Assembly (NCBI RefSeq): GCF_012516395.1
Contig: NZ_CP051206.1
Location: 2,772,501-2,836,500, forward strand
DNA from: Dolichospermum flos-aquae CCAP 1403/13F
Lineage (GTDB): Bacteria; Cyanobacteriota; Cyanobacteriia; Cyanobacteriales; Nostocaceae
Length of the DNA stretch: 64,000 nt
Reading direction: 5' to 3'
Below the pieces are notes generated by a model. That model was not told the origin of the DNA. It made no database searches and saw only the letters and a program-made list of their open reading frames with translations. Both the position numbers and the translations under genes were made by a program. Shown here in pieces: positions 29,051 to 39,688 of this stretch; the first letter of the stretch is position 1, and every line of letters begins with the position of its first letter.

Positions 29051-29860
29051 CTACTTATTAAGAAAATCCCAAATAGCTTCAGCAACAACCCCAGCACAAG
29101 TTTCTGGTAAATTACTTTCCCCATGAGCAATATTATGTAACTGAACTTGAGGAATTAATCGAGCATAAGTATTACTTTTTGATATAGCAGTTTTTGTATC
29201 TTGACTACCTTGTAAAATCAAACAGGGAACTTTAATTTCTGGTAAGTAGTTTTCTAATAATTCTGCTTCTATTTCTGGTTTCTTGCGGTTAAAAAGTAAT
29301 TGACAAGCCGTAGAGGATTGTAATAATTCTCTTCTTAATTCTAAATCTTTAACAATTCTTTCTTCCCAACCAATCAATCTCATCAGCGGCAGAATGAAGC
29401 GTAAAAATTTAATTATCAATGGTGAACAGTTAAATAACCGCCGTCTTTTTTGCCATTCCTTTTTTTGTCCTTTTGCTGCGACACCCTCCGGCGCTAACAA
29501 TATTAAACCAGATATTTGCTCTGGATATTTTAAAGCATAACTAGCCGCAATCCAACCACCAAGAGAATTACCAACTAAATAAACTTTTTCTAATTTCAAA
29601 GCTTCTAAAAAATCAGCTAAACACTCGACTTGCAAATCTATAGAATGGTGAATATTAGGATTTGCAGATTCACCAAAACCTAGCAAATCTGGTGAGAAGC
29701 AATGGATATTTTTAGCCAATAGTTCCATTATCGATACCCATTCGCTGCCATCATTCCATGCACCATGTAGAAAAATCATGGGTATTCCTGTACCAACTTC
29801 ACGCCAAAACAGTACCCCTTGACTAAGTTTGATTCGGGAGTTACGAAATAAAAGATTCAT
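29051..29860 (-). CDS. Alpha/beta-fold hydrolase
   Basis: The 269-residue hydrolase has the oxyanion motif HGAW at 32-35, nucleophile Ser99 in GNSLGG, likely acid Asp221 in GSQDTKT and His246 in AHGESN. The triad is complete, so it should be active. The substrate is unknown; a cap region lies at about 125-200. It is the last of a minus-strand series, separated from the Nudix gene by about 95 bases. Confidence 0.88.
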   Translation of the reverse strand: MNLLFRNSRIKLSQGVLFWREVGTGIPMIFLHGAWNDGSEWVSIMELLAKNIHCFSPDLLGFGESANPNIHHSIDLQVECLADFLEALKLEKVYLVGNSLGGWIAASYALKYPEQISGLILLAPEGVAAKGQKKEWQKRRRLFNCSPLIIKFLRFILPLMRLIGWEERIVKDLELRRELLQSSTACQLLFNRKKPEIEAELLENYLPEIKVPCLILQGSQDTKTAISKSNTYARLIPQVQLHNIAHGESNLPETCAGVVAEAIWDFLNK

Positions 29861-29954
29861 TTTAATTTACTAATTTAGTTGTCTAAGTTGGGCAATTTTT
29901 AATTATAGACTTTGGATTTAATTTTCAAACCCAAAATCTTTCATCTTTGATATT

Positions 29955-30449
29955 TTATGCAAGTGTTGTTAAGCCATTTAAATAGTCTTGCAACTGACGA
30001 AAATGATCATGAGACATATCTGGTTTTGGTAAAGAACTAGGAGGAAAAGCTTGAATTTCCATGACTTCTAAGGAATCTGTTATTGCCATTTTTCCCTGAA
30101 CTTCGACTTCAACAGTAATACAGATAGAATGAATCCGAGGATCACGATTTGGTGAAGAGTAAACTCCCACTAAACGGCGAATTGTGACCACTTCTAGCCC
30201 TGTTTCCTCCATCAATTCCCGACGGACTGCATGAGGAACATCTTCTCCCCAATCCACCATACCACCAGGCAATGACCAACGACCATCATCCTTTCTTCTA
30301 ATGAGAACAATCTGACCATCAGGTAAAATGGGGATAATACTTGTACCAGTAATGGGGTGGCGGAATATAATACCCAGTACCGTTTGTCCAAAGTGCCATA
30401 AACCCCGTGTGGACTGAATCATTGGTTTAAAAACAGCCAAAATTTTCAA
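29955..30449 (-). CDS. Nudix hydrolase
   Basis: Nudix enzymes split nucleoside diphosphates linked to another group. The 164-residue protein carries an intact Nudix box, GGMVDWGEDVPHAVRRELME followed by ETGLEV (about residues 69-94), with the Glu metal ligands present. The substrate cannot be told from sequence. It is on the minus strand 42 bases below the cheA gene stop, and might be read with it, although its function appears unrelated. Confidence 0.9.
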   Translation of the reverse strand: MKILAVFKPMIQSTRGLWHFGQTVLGIIFRHPITGTSIIPILPDGQIVLIRRKDDGRWSLPGGMVDWGEDVPHAVRRELMEETGLEVVTIRRLVGVYSSPNRDPRIHSICITVEVEVQGKMAITDSLEVMEIQAFPPSSLPKPDMSHDHFRQLQDYLNGLTTLA

Positions 30450-30491
30450 ATTTAAAATTGCTTTATTGTATTTTATATATTTTTAATTCAA

Positions 30492-33386
30492 TCATGTTGT
30501 TTCTGCAATCTGGAAAATTATTTCTTCTAATGTCCTTAATAATTCTTGCTCATTATATGGTTTGGAAAAATAGGCTTTTGCCCCTAATTGCATAGCTAAC
30601 TGACGATGTTTACTACTACTACGGGAAGTTAACATGGCTACAGGAATATTTCTTAACTCTGTATTGTTATTAATCCGCTCTAAAAAGCTATAACCATCAA
30701 TACGGGGCATTTCAATATCACAAATTACCGCTTGCACTTGTAAACCACTTTCCAGCTTTTCTAAAGCTTCTTGACCATCTTTAGCTTGTTCTACTTGATA
30801 CCCACCTTTTTCAAGAGTTAGGGCGAGGTAACGGCGGACATTAATCGAATCATCAACAATTAAAATTACCCCTTTTTGGCGACTAGGTTGTTTGACAGTT
30901 GCTACTTTTGGCGGTTTGAGGAATGCAGTTTGTAATCTAGTTGTTGGTAATTTATTACTGATATGGGGACGTTCACCTGTTGTAATCCATAAGACTAAAT
31001 CATTAGTATTAATCAGGGGAACTACTCGACCATCACCAAGAATTGTACAGTTATTAAACCCACTGGGAAGGGGAATATTACCTTCTACTTGACGAATAGC
31101 TACCTCTTGCTCACCCCAGCAGCGTTCTACTTGAACTGCGACCTGTTGATGATCATGTTTGACTATCAATACACTTATAGCATTAATGATCGGCAAAGTT
31201 TCTAATTCCAGGTTATTGTAGCGGGAGCAGTTAAACTCAAAGTAACTATTTAGACGCAGCAATGGTAATTGATGGTTTTGCCAGTTAATAAATTCTTTGC
31301 CGTCTAGGAAGAAGATTTGCTCCTGTTCTAGGAGGAAAATTTCCTCGATTACGTCTGTAAAAAATGCTAACACTAAGCGATCGCTCTCAACCAATAAAAC
31401 CCGCGCGACTGACAAGGTAAATGGGACTGATAAAGTAAATTTCGTCCCCACTCCGGCTTGGGTGTCAACATTCACATCTCCTCGCGCTAATTTCAGGTTA
31501 TTACGGACTACATCCATGCCTACTCCCCGACCAGATAAGGCTGTTACCTGTTCCGAGGTGCTAAATCCTGGTTCAAAAATCAATGATAGTAGTTCTTCAT
31601 CACTAGCGCTCGCCAATAAAGAATCATCCAAACCCATTTTTAAAGCGCGGTGACGAATTTTTTCTAAAGAAATACCTTGACCATCATCACGGATAGTAAT
31701 AATTGTGCGATTACTATGATAAACTGCCTTCATTTCAATTAACCCTTGTTCGGGTTTTCCTTGAGTTTTACGAGTAGTAGGATCTTCAATTCCATGATCA
31801 AAAGCATTGCGTAACAAGTGCATTAAAGGCTCATTTAAAGCCTCTAAAATACCTCTTTCAATTAAAGTATTTCCACCTTCAATTTTCAACTGCACATTTT
31901 TTCCATATTCAACATTTAAATCTCTAATAGCTCTAGGAAAACGTTCCACTAAATCAGAAAAAGGACGCATTCTCACCTGAGTTAATTGTCTTTGCAATTG
32001 TTTAGAAGTTTTATTCAGTTTTCGCGCTATTTGGTCTGTATCATCCACACTTAATTGGATATCACTGGTAACTTCTGCAACTTGAACAATAGTTTCCATG
32101 ACATTTTGAGATAAAAGATTCAATTTTTGATAGCTATCTTGTTCTATAAAATTATTTTCTGTTCCTTGATTACCATGATTAGCTGATTCCTCTACCAGAT
32201 GATTATGAGTTATCATTTTTGTATAAGCTGTTCGCAGTTCTTGATTTTCTTGATCAAGAATTTGGACTCTTTGACTGAGATTACGCACCAATTTACGTAA
32301 TCTTTCCATTTGCACATTTAACCCATTACGTTGAATAATTACTTCTCCAAACAAATCATTAATTTTCTCTAAATGTTTACTAGGAACTCTAACTGTATTT
32401 TCCTGATTTTCTCTTTCTTTAGGAAATAAATGAATATCAGTTTTGCGTTCGGTATATTTGTAATCTATTGGCAGATTCTCTGAAGCCAATCCGCTATCAG
32501 CACTTTCTGGAGATAATTCGACATTTTCTAATAATTGAAAATCAGAAATAGCTGATTTATTTAATAAATAATCCTGTTTATTTAATGGCTCAGGAAGATT
32601 ATGATTAATAACTTTACCAAAATCAATTCTTGTTGGTAAATTACCTCGAAGATTACTTAATACTAAAGTTTGAGATTGTCGCCATGCTTTTAATGCTAAA
32701 TCAGCAATTTCCACAGCACTATCAGGATCAGTTTCTAAGTAATGACTAACTGATTGACATAGTTGGGTAAATGCCGTTAATTGCAGCATTTCTCCTAACC
32801 CACCTAACTCAGTTGCCATCATTACCAACTCTGCTCTTAAACCCGATTTGTTACTATTTTTTAATCTAGCTTCTAGGTGTTGTAAATACTCTTCAACTTC
32901 AGTTTCAAATAATAAAGGAATAATTTCTGGATCATCTTCTGATGATAGTAAAGTTGTGATATCTTCTGGGGTAGGTTCACCTAAACGCTCATAAAGTTCG
33001 TCAAAAACTGGGTAACAAAATTTTCCTAACCAACTATCATCTAAATCATTACCCTTGGCCAGTAATTCCACAATCTGTCGCAACCAATCAACACTAGATA
33101 GTAATAAACTTTGTAAATGAGTATCAAGTTCCAAGGAATCTTTCTGAGTCTTTAAAACTTTAAAAGCATCTTCCAATTTATGAGCTAAATCACTTAATAC
33201 CCGAAATCCCATCATAGCTGCTCCACCTTTAATAGAATGAGCGGCTCGCATAGCAGCATTAATATGTTCTAGTTCGATGCGTTTACTGGTGTCAATTTCC
33301 AGTAATATTCCTTCTAAAGTATTGAGATAATCAGTTGCTTCTTCCAGAAATTGCATCTGGATTTCTAATTCTTTATCTTTCGTCAT
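30492..33386 (-). CDS. cheA: CheA-type hybrid histidine kinase with receiver
   Basis: This chemosensory kinase receives signals through CheW and the receptor encoded just upstream. It has 964 residues: Hpt domain at 1-110 with phospho-acceptor His50 in AAHSIKGG, a dimerisation segment and coiled coil around 345-420, ATPase domain with LRNAFDHG, DDGQGI and GRGVGMDVVRNN, a CheW-like domain, and a C-terminal receiver from about 840 with phospho-acceptor Asp890 in CDIEMPRIDG. Such CheA-REC hybrids drive type IV pilus motility or phototaxis in cyanobacteria. A heptamer tract (TTAGTCATTAGT) precedes the start. It is the third gene of cheW-mcp-cheA. Confidence 0.94.
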   Translation of the reverse strand: MTKDKELEIQMQFLEEATDYLNTLEGILLEIDTSKRIELEHINAAMRAAHSIKGGAAMMGFRVLSDLAHKLEDAFKVLKTQKDSLELDTHLQSLLLSSVDWLRQIVELLAKGNDLDDSWLGKFCYPVFDELYERLGEPTPEDITTLLSSEDDPEIIPLLFETEVEEYLQHLEARLKNSNKSGLRAELVMMATELGGLGEMLQLTAFTQLCQSVSHYLETDPDSAVEIADLALKAWRQSQTLVLSNLRGNLPTRIDFGKVINHNLPEPLNKQDYLLNKSAISDFQLLENVELSPESADSGLASENLPIDYKYTERKTDIHLFPKERENQENTVRVPSKHLEKINDLFGEVIIQRNGLNVQMERLRKLVRNLSQRVQILDQENQELRTAYTKMITHNHLVEESANHGNQGTENNFIEQDSYQKLNLLSQNVMETIVQVAEVTSDIQLSVDDTDQIARKLNKTSKQLQRQLTQVRMRPFSDLVERFPRAIRDLNVEYGKNVQLKIEGGNTLIERGILEALNEPLMHLLRNAFDHGIEDPTTRKTQGKPEQGLIEMKAVYHSNRTIITIRDDGQGISLEKIRHRALKMGLDDSLLASASDEELLSLIFEPGFSTSEQVTALSGRGVGMDVVRNNLKLARGDVNVDTQAGVGTKFTLSVPFTLSVARVLLVESDRLVLAFFTDVIEEIFLLEQEQIFFLDGKEFINWQNHQLPLLRLNSYFEFNCSRYNNLELETLPIINAISVLIVKHDHQQVAVQVERCWGEQEVAIRQVEGNIPLPSGFNNCTILGDGRVVPLINTNDLVLWITTGERPHISNKLPTTRLQTAFLKPPKVATVKQPSRQKGVILIVDDSINVRRYLALTLEKGGYQVEQAKDGQEALEKLESGLQVQAVICDIEMPRIDGYSFLERINNNTELRNIPVAMLTSRSSSKHRQLAMQLGAKAYFSKPYNEQELLRTLEEIIFQIAETT

Positions 33387-33436
33387 TAGTCATTAGTCCT
33401 TAGTCATTAGTTATTAATTCAGAACAAATGAGAATA

Positions 33437-36061
33437 TTAATTAGGTGGAAAAGTCTCAATAGTATCTTTTAACTCCTGAGAAATATCTACTACTTTTTGT
33501 AAAGATTGGCAAACCTCAAGAGAATTATCACTATTACGGGCTGATATAATAGTAATATCCTTAATAGTTTGACTAACAATTTGTGATGTTTGGACTTGAG
33601 ATGTAGTAGAAATCAAAATTGACTGAACTAAGGTATTTATTTGCTGTGATCCATCAACAATTTGTTGTAAACTATGTTTGGCATCTTCGATAATATGGCT
33701 ACTTTGGGTAACTTGATTAGTTCCCATGATCATTGTTTTTAATACTTCACCAGTTTCTCGTTGAATTTTCTCAATTATTTCCTCAATTTCTTGAGTTGCG
33801 GCTGCACTTCTGGCGGCTAATTCTCCTACTTCTTCAGCTACTACCGCAAACCCTTGACCCTCTTCCCCGGCTCTTGCAGCTTCAATTCCGGCATTAATTG
33901 CTAATAGATTAGTTTGCATAGCAATTTGATTAATTACAGAAACTACACGGGAAATTTGTTGGGAAGATTCTCCTAACCGTCTGACTTTTTTAGCTATTTC
34001 ATCAACTGTTTCTTGGACAGAGAAAATATTTTGCAATGTTAAATCCATCGCTGCTTCAGTTTTAGTAGCCCTATGGTTAGCATCATTAACAATGGTAACA
34101 GCTTGTTGTGCTATATCAGCTACAGATTGAATAGCAATAGTCATATTGTCAATGGTTTCTAAGCTTAGGTGTATTTTTTCAGGTTCGATAATTGCTTCTG
34201 TTGTGAATTTTTCCAAATAAACATTTACTTCACCAATAGCTTGTTGAATTTGATTGACAGTTTTCTGAAGACTATTCTGAAAATTCTGGAGTTCTGAATT
34301 GTCTTGATTAGTGTTTGTCTGACTATGTGCTTTTAATCTTTTTATCTCTACTAGTAAATGGGATTGTTCTAAAGCATAGCCAATTTGTGTAGCAATTTGG
34401 GTCAAAAAATTAATTTCTTCAGATTGCCAAATATGAGAATTATGGCAATGATGAGCAATCAAAAATCCTTGAATTTCTCCATGACTTAAAATTGGTGCTG
34501 TTAAACTGCTTTGCACAGAAAATTTCTTTAACCACTCGATATAACTACTCGTTAAACTTGACTCTTGTTCAATATTTGATATTGCCTCAAATTGACTATT
34601 TTTACCAAGTTCTCGCCAGTGGGAATCATTATTATATACACCGAGCATTTTTTGGTAATCATCAATTACTGATTCAGCAATTACCTTAACAGCTTGGGTT
34701 TTTCGATGCAGTTTATAAACGATGACTCTGTCTGTTTTTAGAACTTGACTAACTTCGGAAATGGCAGTTTGATAAATAACCTCAGACTGAAGATTTAGAC
34801 GAATTTTTCTAGTAATTTCTAGGAATAATTTTAGCCATTCAATTTCTTTTTCTTGTTCCTCTTCTTTATTAAATACATCTAAATGTATTTGCTCTTGAAT
34901 TTCCTTAGAGGATATTATAGATGTACTAAAAATTTTAGAATTAATCCACTGACCTAACCAAGCTATAAACAACGTCATCAATAATGCAATTAATGGTGTT
35001 GTACTAGCAATTAATGTCAAAAATTCTCTCTGCGGCTTAAAGGCAATTGCTGCATCTTTCGCCACAAGTAACTGCCAATTGATATTCGGTAAACCTGATA
35101 ATATTGGCAATGGTACATAACTAATGAGTTGCTGCTTTTGATTATTTTTGGATCTGGCTGTAAATGTATCAATATTTTTCGCATTCAAAACATTAGTTAA
35201 ACTAGGATATATACCTATCAACTTCTCACCAACTAAATTTTGATCGGAACTAATTAAAATTCTTCCTGTTCCATCTAAAAAATAATATTGATTAGTCTCA
35301 TCTATATAACCTTTTATTACTGGTTCTAAAGCCTTTACAGGCATACGGGTTCTGACTATACCAATAGTATTACCCCGAATTGGATCTTTAATTGGTGCAG
35401 CTATATAAATTACTGCGCCTATATTTTTAACTATTTCTGCTTGACTAATAATAGGAGTATTTTGTTTGATTACTTCTTGAAAATAGATCCGTTGTTTTTC
35501 GGAAATTAAAGATTCTCCGGCTGATTGAATAATCACTTTTCCATTAAGATCAAATACAGCGACACTATCATAAACCTTAACAGTTTTTATCAAGCGATCC
35601 AAGGATGCTTGTGTTTCCATATTAATGATGGTGACATCAACTTTACTTGTTTTCCTAGATTTTTCTGATCCGGCTTTATTTCCAGAATTAGCAGGACTTA
35701 AAAAAGATATACCAGATAATACTTGAATATCTCCATAACGTTGTCCAATAAAATTATTAACTTTATCACTCAAGTTAATTGCTTTAGTTTCTTGGGATGT
35801 AATAATTTGCTTTGTAATTAATTTGCTCCCAAAAAGATAAGCGATCGCCCCAATTCCCAAAACTGGTAAAGTACCAATAGCTATGGATAAAATTATAGCT
35901 TTTGTACTCAATTTAAATTGTCGTAAATATCCTATTCCCTGATGCCACACCCTATTATAACTAGAATTTTCTCCTCTAATATCAACAACTTTTGCTGAAG
36001 AAATTAAAGATGCGTTATTTTGAGAATTGCCACTTTGTTTGATATCAGTTTTATTCAACAT
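33437..36061 (-). CDS. Methyl-accepting chemotaxis-type receptor with GAF domain
   Basis: This membrane receptor signals to the CheA at 30492. The start at 36061 has GAGGAA 5 bases upstream; the ATG at 36079 lacks this. Of 874 residues, a first membrane helix (about 45-70) is followed by a long periplasmic sensing region (about 70-340, dCache-like), a second helix near 350-370, a GAF domain (about 405-580), a coiled coil and the signalling tip with [20 protein letters not shown]. In the GAF domain the place of the Cys-His dyad of bilin-binding relatives reads [10 protein letters not shown], so bound bilin looks unlikely. It lies between cheW and cheA. Confidence 0.92.
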   Translation of the reverse strand: MLNKTDIKQSGNSQNNASLISSAKVVDIRGENSSYNRVWHQGIGYLRQFKLSTKAIILSIAIGTLPVLGIGAIAYLFGSKLITKQIITSQETKAINLSDKVNNFIGQRYGDIQVLSGISFLSPANSGNKAGSEKSRKTSKVDVTIINMETQASLDRLIKTVKVYDSVAVFDLNGKVIIQSAGESLISEKQRIYFQEVIKQNTPIISQAEIVKNIGAVIYIAAPIKDPIRGNTIGIVRTRMPVKALEPVIKGYIDETNQYYFLDGTGRILISSDQNLVGEKLIGIYPSLTNVLNAKNIDTFTARSKNNQKQQLISYVPLPILSGLPNINWQLLVAKDAAIAFKPQREFLTLIASTTPLIALLMTLFIAWLGQWINSKIFSTSIISSKEIQEQIHLDVFNKEEEQEKEIEWLKLFLEITRKIRLNLQSEVIYQTAISEVSQVLKTDRVIVYKLHRKTQAVKVIAESVIDDYQKMLGVYNNDSHWRELGKNSQFEAISNIEQESSLTSSYIEWLKKFSVQSSLTAPILSHGEIQGFLIAHHCHNSHIWQSEEINFLTQIATQIGYALEQSHLLVEIKRLKAHSQTNTNQDNSELQNFQNSLQKTVNQIQQAIGEVNVYLEKFTTEAIIEPEKIHLSLETIDNMTIAIQSVADIAQQAVTIVNDANHRATKTEAAMDLTLQNIFSVQETVDEIAKKVRRLGESSQQISRVVSVINQIAMQTNLLAINAGIEAARAGEEGQGFAVVAEEVGELAARSAAATQEIEEIIEKIQRETGEVLKTMIMGTNQVTQSSHIIEDAKHSLQQIVDGSQQINTLVQSILISTTSQVQTSQIVSQTIKDITIISARNSDNSLEVCQSLQKVVDISQELKDTIETFPPN

Positions 36062-36121
36062 ATATTCCTCACACCACATCTATAAAATAAAAAAATTACC
36101 CCTTCTTCCGAGTATTAATTA

Positions 36122-36622
36122 TTAGTTAATACCAAGAATATCCGAACGTAAAATATGCACTGCATCTAATACCAATAAAATTTCTTCCTGTTGCACCACA
36201 CAACCACACAAGTAAGGTACTAAACTAGATGCTACTTGTCCTACGGGAGAACGAATATCATCAGCAATAAACTTAGTTGTGCCTTTAATTTCTTGGACAA
36301 CTAAACCCAAAATCATTGATTCTATTTGAATAACAATGATATTATACTGACGCAACCGATGATCGAGACATTCTAAATTAAACATCTTAGGTAAATCAAC
36401 TACCCAAATTATATGACTGCGCCAATTCATCAATCCTAATATACAAGCGGGCATATTCGGAATAGCTGTAACCGATGTCACAGGTACAACAACTGCTTCT
36501 TGAGTATGAGCAATGGATAAAACAGCACCAGTTTGTTGATTAAGTTGAAATTTAAGATAGCCATTTTCTCGGCTGTTGTATACGGCTGCTTGATGATTAA
36601 AGTCAATGTGTAATTTTTTCAT
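36122..36622 (-). CDS. cheW: CheW-like adaptor protein
   Basis: CheW links receptor to kinase. The 166-residue protein has the CheW core, with VPVTSVTAIPNMPACILGLM followed by NWRSHIIWVVDLPKMF (about residues 46-81) and the C-terminal LDAVHILRSDIL. It is the first gene of a three-gene unit, with 60 and 50 bases between genes. No CheY response-regulator gene is seen on either side; upstream lies tRNA-Leu. The receiver at the C-terminus of CheA may take that role. Confidence 0.92.
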   Translation of the reverse strand: MKKLHIDFNHQAAVYNSRENGYLKFQLNQQTGAVLSIAHTQEAVVVPVTSVTAIPNMPACILGLMNWRSHIIWVVDLPKMFNLECLDHRLRQYNIIVIQIESMILGLVVQEIKGTTKFIADDIRSPVGQVASSLVPYLCGCVVQQEEILLVLDAVHILRSDILGIN

Positions 36623-36803
36623 GGGCGAGTATTATGAACATTAATTTATGCGGTTATATAGCAATACCTTTGCTGTTTTTTTTGTAAAATATATGTCTAA
36701 AATCACTCTGCTATGTTTTGATCAATGAGTATAATATACACAAAAAAGCACTATCAGGATTTAATTTTCCTGAGTGCTTTTAATTTGGCTATTTATTTAA
36801 AAG

Positions 36804-36885
36804 TGCGGATAAAAGGACTTGAACCTTCACTCCTTTCGGAACTAGAACCTAAATCTAGCGCGTCTGCCAATTTCGCCATATCCGC
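36804..36885 (-). tRNA. trnL: tRNA-Leu(UAG)
   Basis: The 82-base gene has a 7-bp acceptor stem GCGGATA/TATCCGC with discriminator A, a D arm, an anticodon loop TTTAGGT giving UAG (reads CUA), a long variable arm as expected for tRNA-Leu and GGTTCAAGTCC in the T arm. CCA is not encoded. No intron is present. Confidence 0.96.
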
Positions 36886-36969
36886 ATCAATAACTTACCT
36901 TAGCACAATAAAATATTTATGGCAATAGGTAAAAATACAAAATTTAAAATCAGGGTATGGGGTATTGCT

Positions 36970-38157
36970 CTACATCACAGCTACACGAGGTAGACGGTGC
37001 TTGAAGCCGCAAAGAATTTCCCAAGAAATGGTATTGAGGCAATTTGCCCAATCATCAGCGGATATTTGTTCTTTTCCCTGTTCCCCTAGCAAAGTGACGA
37101 TTTCCCCTTCTTGCAAATCGGGGATGGAACTCACATCTAACATAATTTGATCCATGGTAATTGCGCCAATTTGTGGCACACGCTGTCCACGGATTAACAC
37201 CTGCATTTGGTTAGAAAGATGACGAGGAACTCCATCGGCATAACCAATGCCAACTACAGCCAGACGCATTTCTTGAGGAGCAATAAAATGATGACCATAA
37301 CTAACTCCAGTTCCTGCGGCTATGGTTTTAACTTGGGTAACTCTAGCTTTGAGTTGTAAAACGGGTTGCAGTTTGATGTGATTTTGTAAGTGATTAGCAG
37401 GATAAAGCCCATAAATGGCTAAACCTACCCGCACCATATCATAGTGTAATCTTGAATCTGCCAGGGTAGCGGCTGAGTTGGCTAAATGTAAACTGGGAAT
37501 TGTGATCCCTTTAGCTTTGATGTGGGCGATCGCCTCTTCAAATCTGCTATGCTGTTCCATCATCACCGTAGCGTCGGGACTATCTGCTGTTGCTAAGTGA
37601 GAATAAATACTGGCAATATCTAAATGGGGTAATCCTTGTACCAACTGCACAAACTCCGCCGCCTGTTGCCAATTAGTGCCTAATCTAGACATTCCCGTAT
37701 CTAATTTGATATGGACAGATAAAGAAGAATTATAGTTAATAGTTTCTAATGTGTTGGAAAATTCTAAAGCTTGCTTAGGACTACACAGTGTGGGCTGAAG
37801 TTGCCAATGAGCGATCGCCTGAATTTGCTCTGGCGTGTTGGTTGCCCCTAAAATTAAAATCGGGGCTTTAATGCCATCTTCCCGCAATTGAATACCTTCA
37901 GGAACAGTCGCCACACCTAACCAACCAGCACCCGCTTCTAAGGCAGTTTTAGCAACTGCTACCGCCCCATGTCCATAGGCATCCGCTTTAACAACTGCCA
38001 TTAATTGGGTGCGTGGTGATAAAAACTTGACCAACTGCTTGACATTATCAGACAACGCCCCTAAATCAATTTCTACCCAAGCCCGCTGAGAAAACCAAGC
38101 ATAAGTATCACATTCCTGATTGTCAGCAAAAATCGGGGTTTGCTTGCGACTTAACAT
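36970..38157 (-). CDS. alr: Alanine racemase
   Basis: This pyridoxal-phosphate enzyme makes D-alanine for peptidoglycan. The 395 residues are of normal length. The PLP Lys57 is in AVVKADAYGHG, and the catalytic Tyr from the other subunit is in GVSYGHHF. The C-terminal LPRVAVM end is intact. It is a single gene; the leader 38158-38536 holds a hairpin repeat at 38413 and nothing else that I can name. Confidence 0.95.
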   Translation of the reverse strand: MLSRKQTPIFADNQECDTYAWFSQRAWVEIDLGALSDNVKQLVKFLSPRTQLMAVVKADAYGHGAVAVAKTALEAGAGWLGVATVPEGIQLREDGIKAPILILGATNTPEQIQAIAHWQLQPTLCSPKQALEFSNTLETINYNSSLSVHIKLDTGMSRLGTNWQQAAEFVQLVQGLPHLDIASIYSHLATADSPDATVMMEQHSRFEEAIAHIKAKGITIPSLHLANSAATLADSRLHYDMVRVGLAIYGLYPANHLQNHIKLQPVLQLKARVTQVKTIAAGTGVSYGHHFIAPQEMRLAVVGIGYADGVPRHLSNQMQVLIRGQRVPQIGAITMDQIMLDVSSIPDLQEGEIVTLLGEQGKEQISADDWANCLNTISWEILCGFKHRLPRVAVM

Positions 38158-38412
38158 TGCACTTCACTCCTATCACACCACCGAAAAGCTTCTCACATCC
38201 CCTAGAAGCTATATCACTTTAATCAGGAAGTTTAACTTTGATCCGGTAATTTATACAAGATAGTAGCACGAGCAATATTATTAGTGTGTCTGAATACTCA
38301 ATAATTTTTGGAATTATTGGAAGATAGTTCTTCCTTATCAGCTTTATGATAACAAATTTAAAATCAAATGTCAACCCCTAAATCCTCTTTTATGGCGATT
38401 TTAGGTAAATAA

Positions 38413-38443
38413 GATCCCGGACTTCTTAAAGAAGTCCGGGATC
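38413..38443. repeat. 31-bp hairpin repeat, copy 2
   Basis: GATCCCGGACTTCTT and AAGAAGTCCGGGATC form a perfect stem. The paired changes relative to copy 1 (CCGA to CGGA, TCGG to TCCG) keep the pairing, so the structure is conserved while the sequence drifts. It lies 94 bases before the HNH gene start. Confidence 0.88.
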
Positions 38444-38536
38444 TGAGTCAAGGACAAAAGTATAAATTATTCTCATATCCCCAGCGGAGTGTATTTGTGT
38501 TAGTATGTGTAAAACTAATACCTTGAGCGCAGATTC

Positions 38537-39034
38537 ATGAGGAAGGTTTTAGTCCTGAACGCCTCTTACGAACCGCTCAACATCACCAGTTGGCGACGTG
38601 CCACCGTGTTGTTGATGAAAGGCAAAGCTGAACGCTTAGAATACAACAGTAAATTCCTTTACTCGGATTTTCCCATGCCGACCGTGATCCGGTTGCGCCA
38701 CTATGTCCGCGTTCCTTATATGGAAATTCCTCTCACTCGGCGAAATATCCTGCATCGTGATAGCCATACCTGTCAATACTGTGGTCACACAGGGGACGGG
38801 TTAACTCTCGATCATGTGATACCGAGATCACGAGGTGGTGGAGATACTTGGGAGAATATTACTACTGCTTGTGTACGCTGCAATATCAAAAAAGGCTGTC
38901 GTACACCTCAAGAAGCCCGAATGCCTTTGCGTCATTCACCCCGTCAACCTTACAGTAGCCTCTACTTTGAGGTAACGAAGCATCTGAAAAGTGGACTTCA
39001 CCAGGAGTGGCAAAAGTATGTCATAGGTCTTTGA
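38537..39034 (+). CDS. HNH endonuclease family protein
   Basis: The 165-residue protein is conserved throughout cyanobacteria. The HNH core spans about 79-117: Cys79/Cys82 (CQYC) and Cys112/Cys115 (CVRC) bind zinc, and LDHVIPRSRGGGDTWENITT has the HNH His residues and Asn. The N-terminal VLNASYEPLNITSWRRATVL block is typical of this group. Its cellular role is not established. It is followed by 650 bases without a gene. Confidence 0.92.
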   Translation: MRKVLVLNASYEPLNITSWRRATVLLMKGKAERLEYNSKFLYSDFPMPTVIRLRHYVRVPYMEIPLTRRNILHRDSHTCQYCGHTGDGLTLDHVIPRSRGGGDTWENITTACVRCNIKKGCRTPQEARMPLRHSPRQPYSSLYFEVTKHLKSGLHQEWQKYVIGL

Positions 39035-39688
39035 CATTACCCAAAATTAACTACAAAAGTTCAGGTCAAAATTTACCTGTAGATATATCCGTTTGACTAA
39101 ATAAAGTCAATGATAGTGACTACAAGTAGGGGTTTCACTTGCTTTTGATGAGTGTTGAATACAGCTTATGGCAAGTTTCCACTAAGCTGATATTTTCATG
39201 TCCGCAGCATCAAACAACCTTAATTTCCAGAATTGGCGTTTTGTCCTTTAAAAAACGATATATAGATAGATTTTGTTCTTAACTGATAATTTGTTACAAT
39301 TATAAGTGGATGACTTGCCAGCTAGAAATTGAGATGTCAATTTGCACACGGAATGTCCAATATAACACAAGTCAAATAAATATTCAAGATAATTATCAAA
39401 TTTTTTTCATAAAAATCTGCATATTTGTTTAGACAAAGCCACAAATTATGAGGTTTTATATAACCCAAGAGGTAAAGCGTACCTGATTTTCAGCATCTCT
39501 GTAGCACTTGAGGTAGATGTAATAGATCCTTGACTCATGCTATTGACAAAAATAAACCGCCCGACAAAGTGCCAAGACAATTAATTTTAGATTTTTGCCA
39601 AGTCTCATGTAGCTTTACAAGCGCATTATTGCTTGGATTATGCCTGAATGGATAACCCCCCTTTCCCCGCTTAAAAATACAGTTACTT
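39035..39688 (+). other. Long leader before the DHH gene, no gene seen
   Basis: I find no coding frame, repeat family or RNA gene in this 654-base interval. It is AT-rich. Any promoter for the DHH gene must lie here. Confidence 0.5.

Noticed and set aside
33437-36061. Receptor as a bilin-binding phototaxis photoreceptor
   Set aside because: The Cys-His dyad expected in the GAF domain reads Ser-Tyr, so no chromophore attachment is supported.
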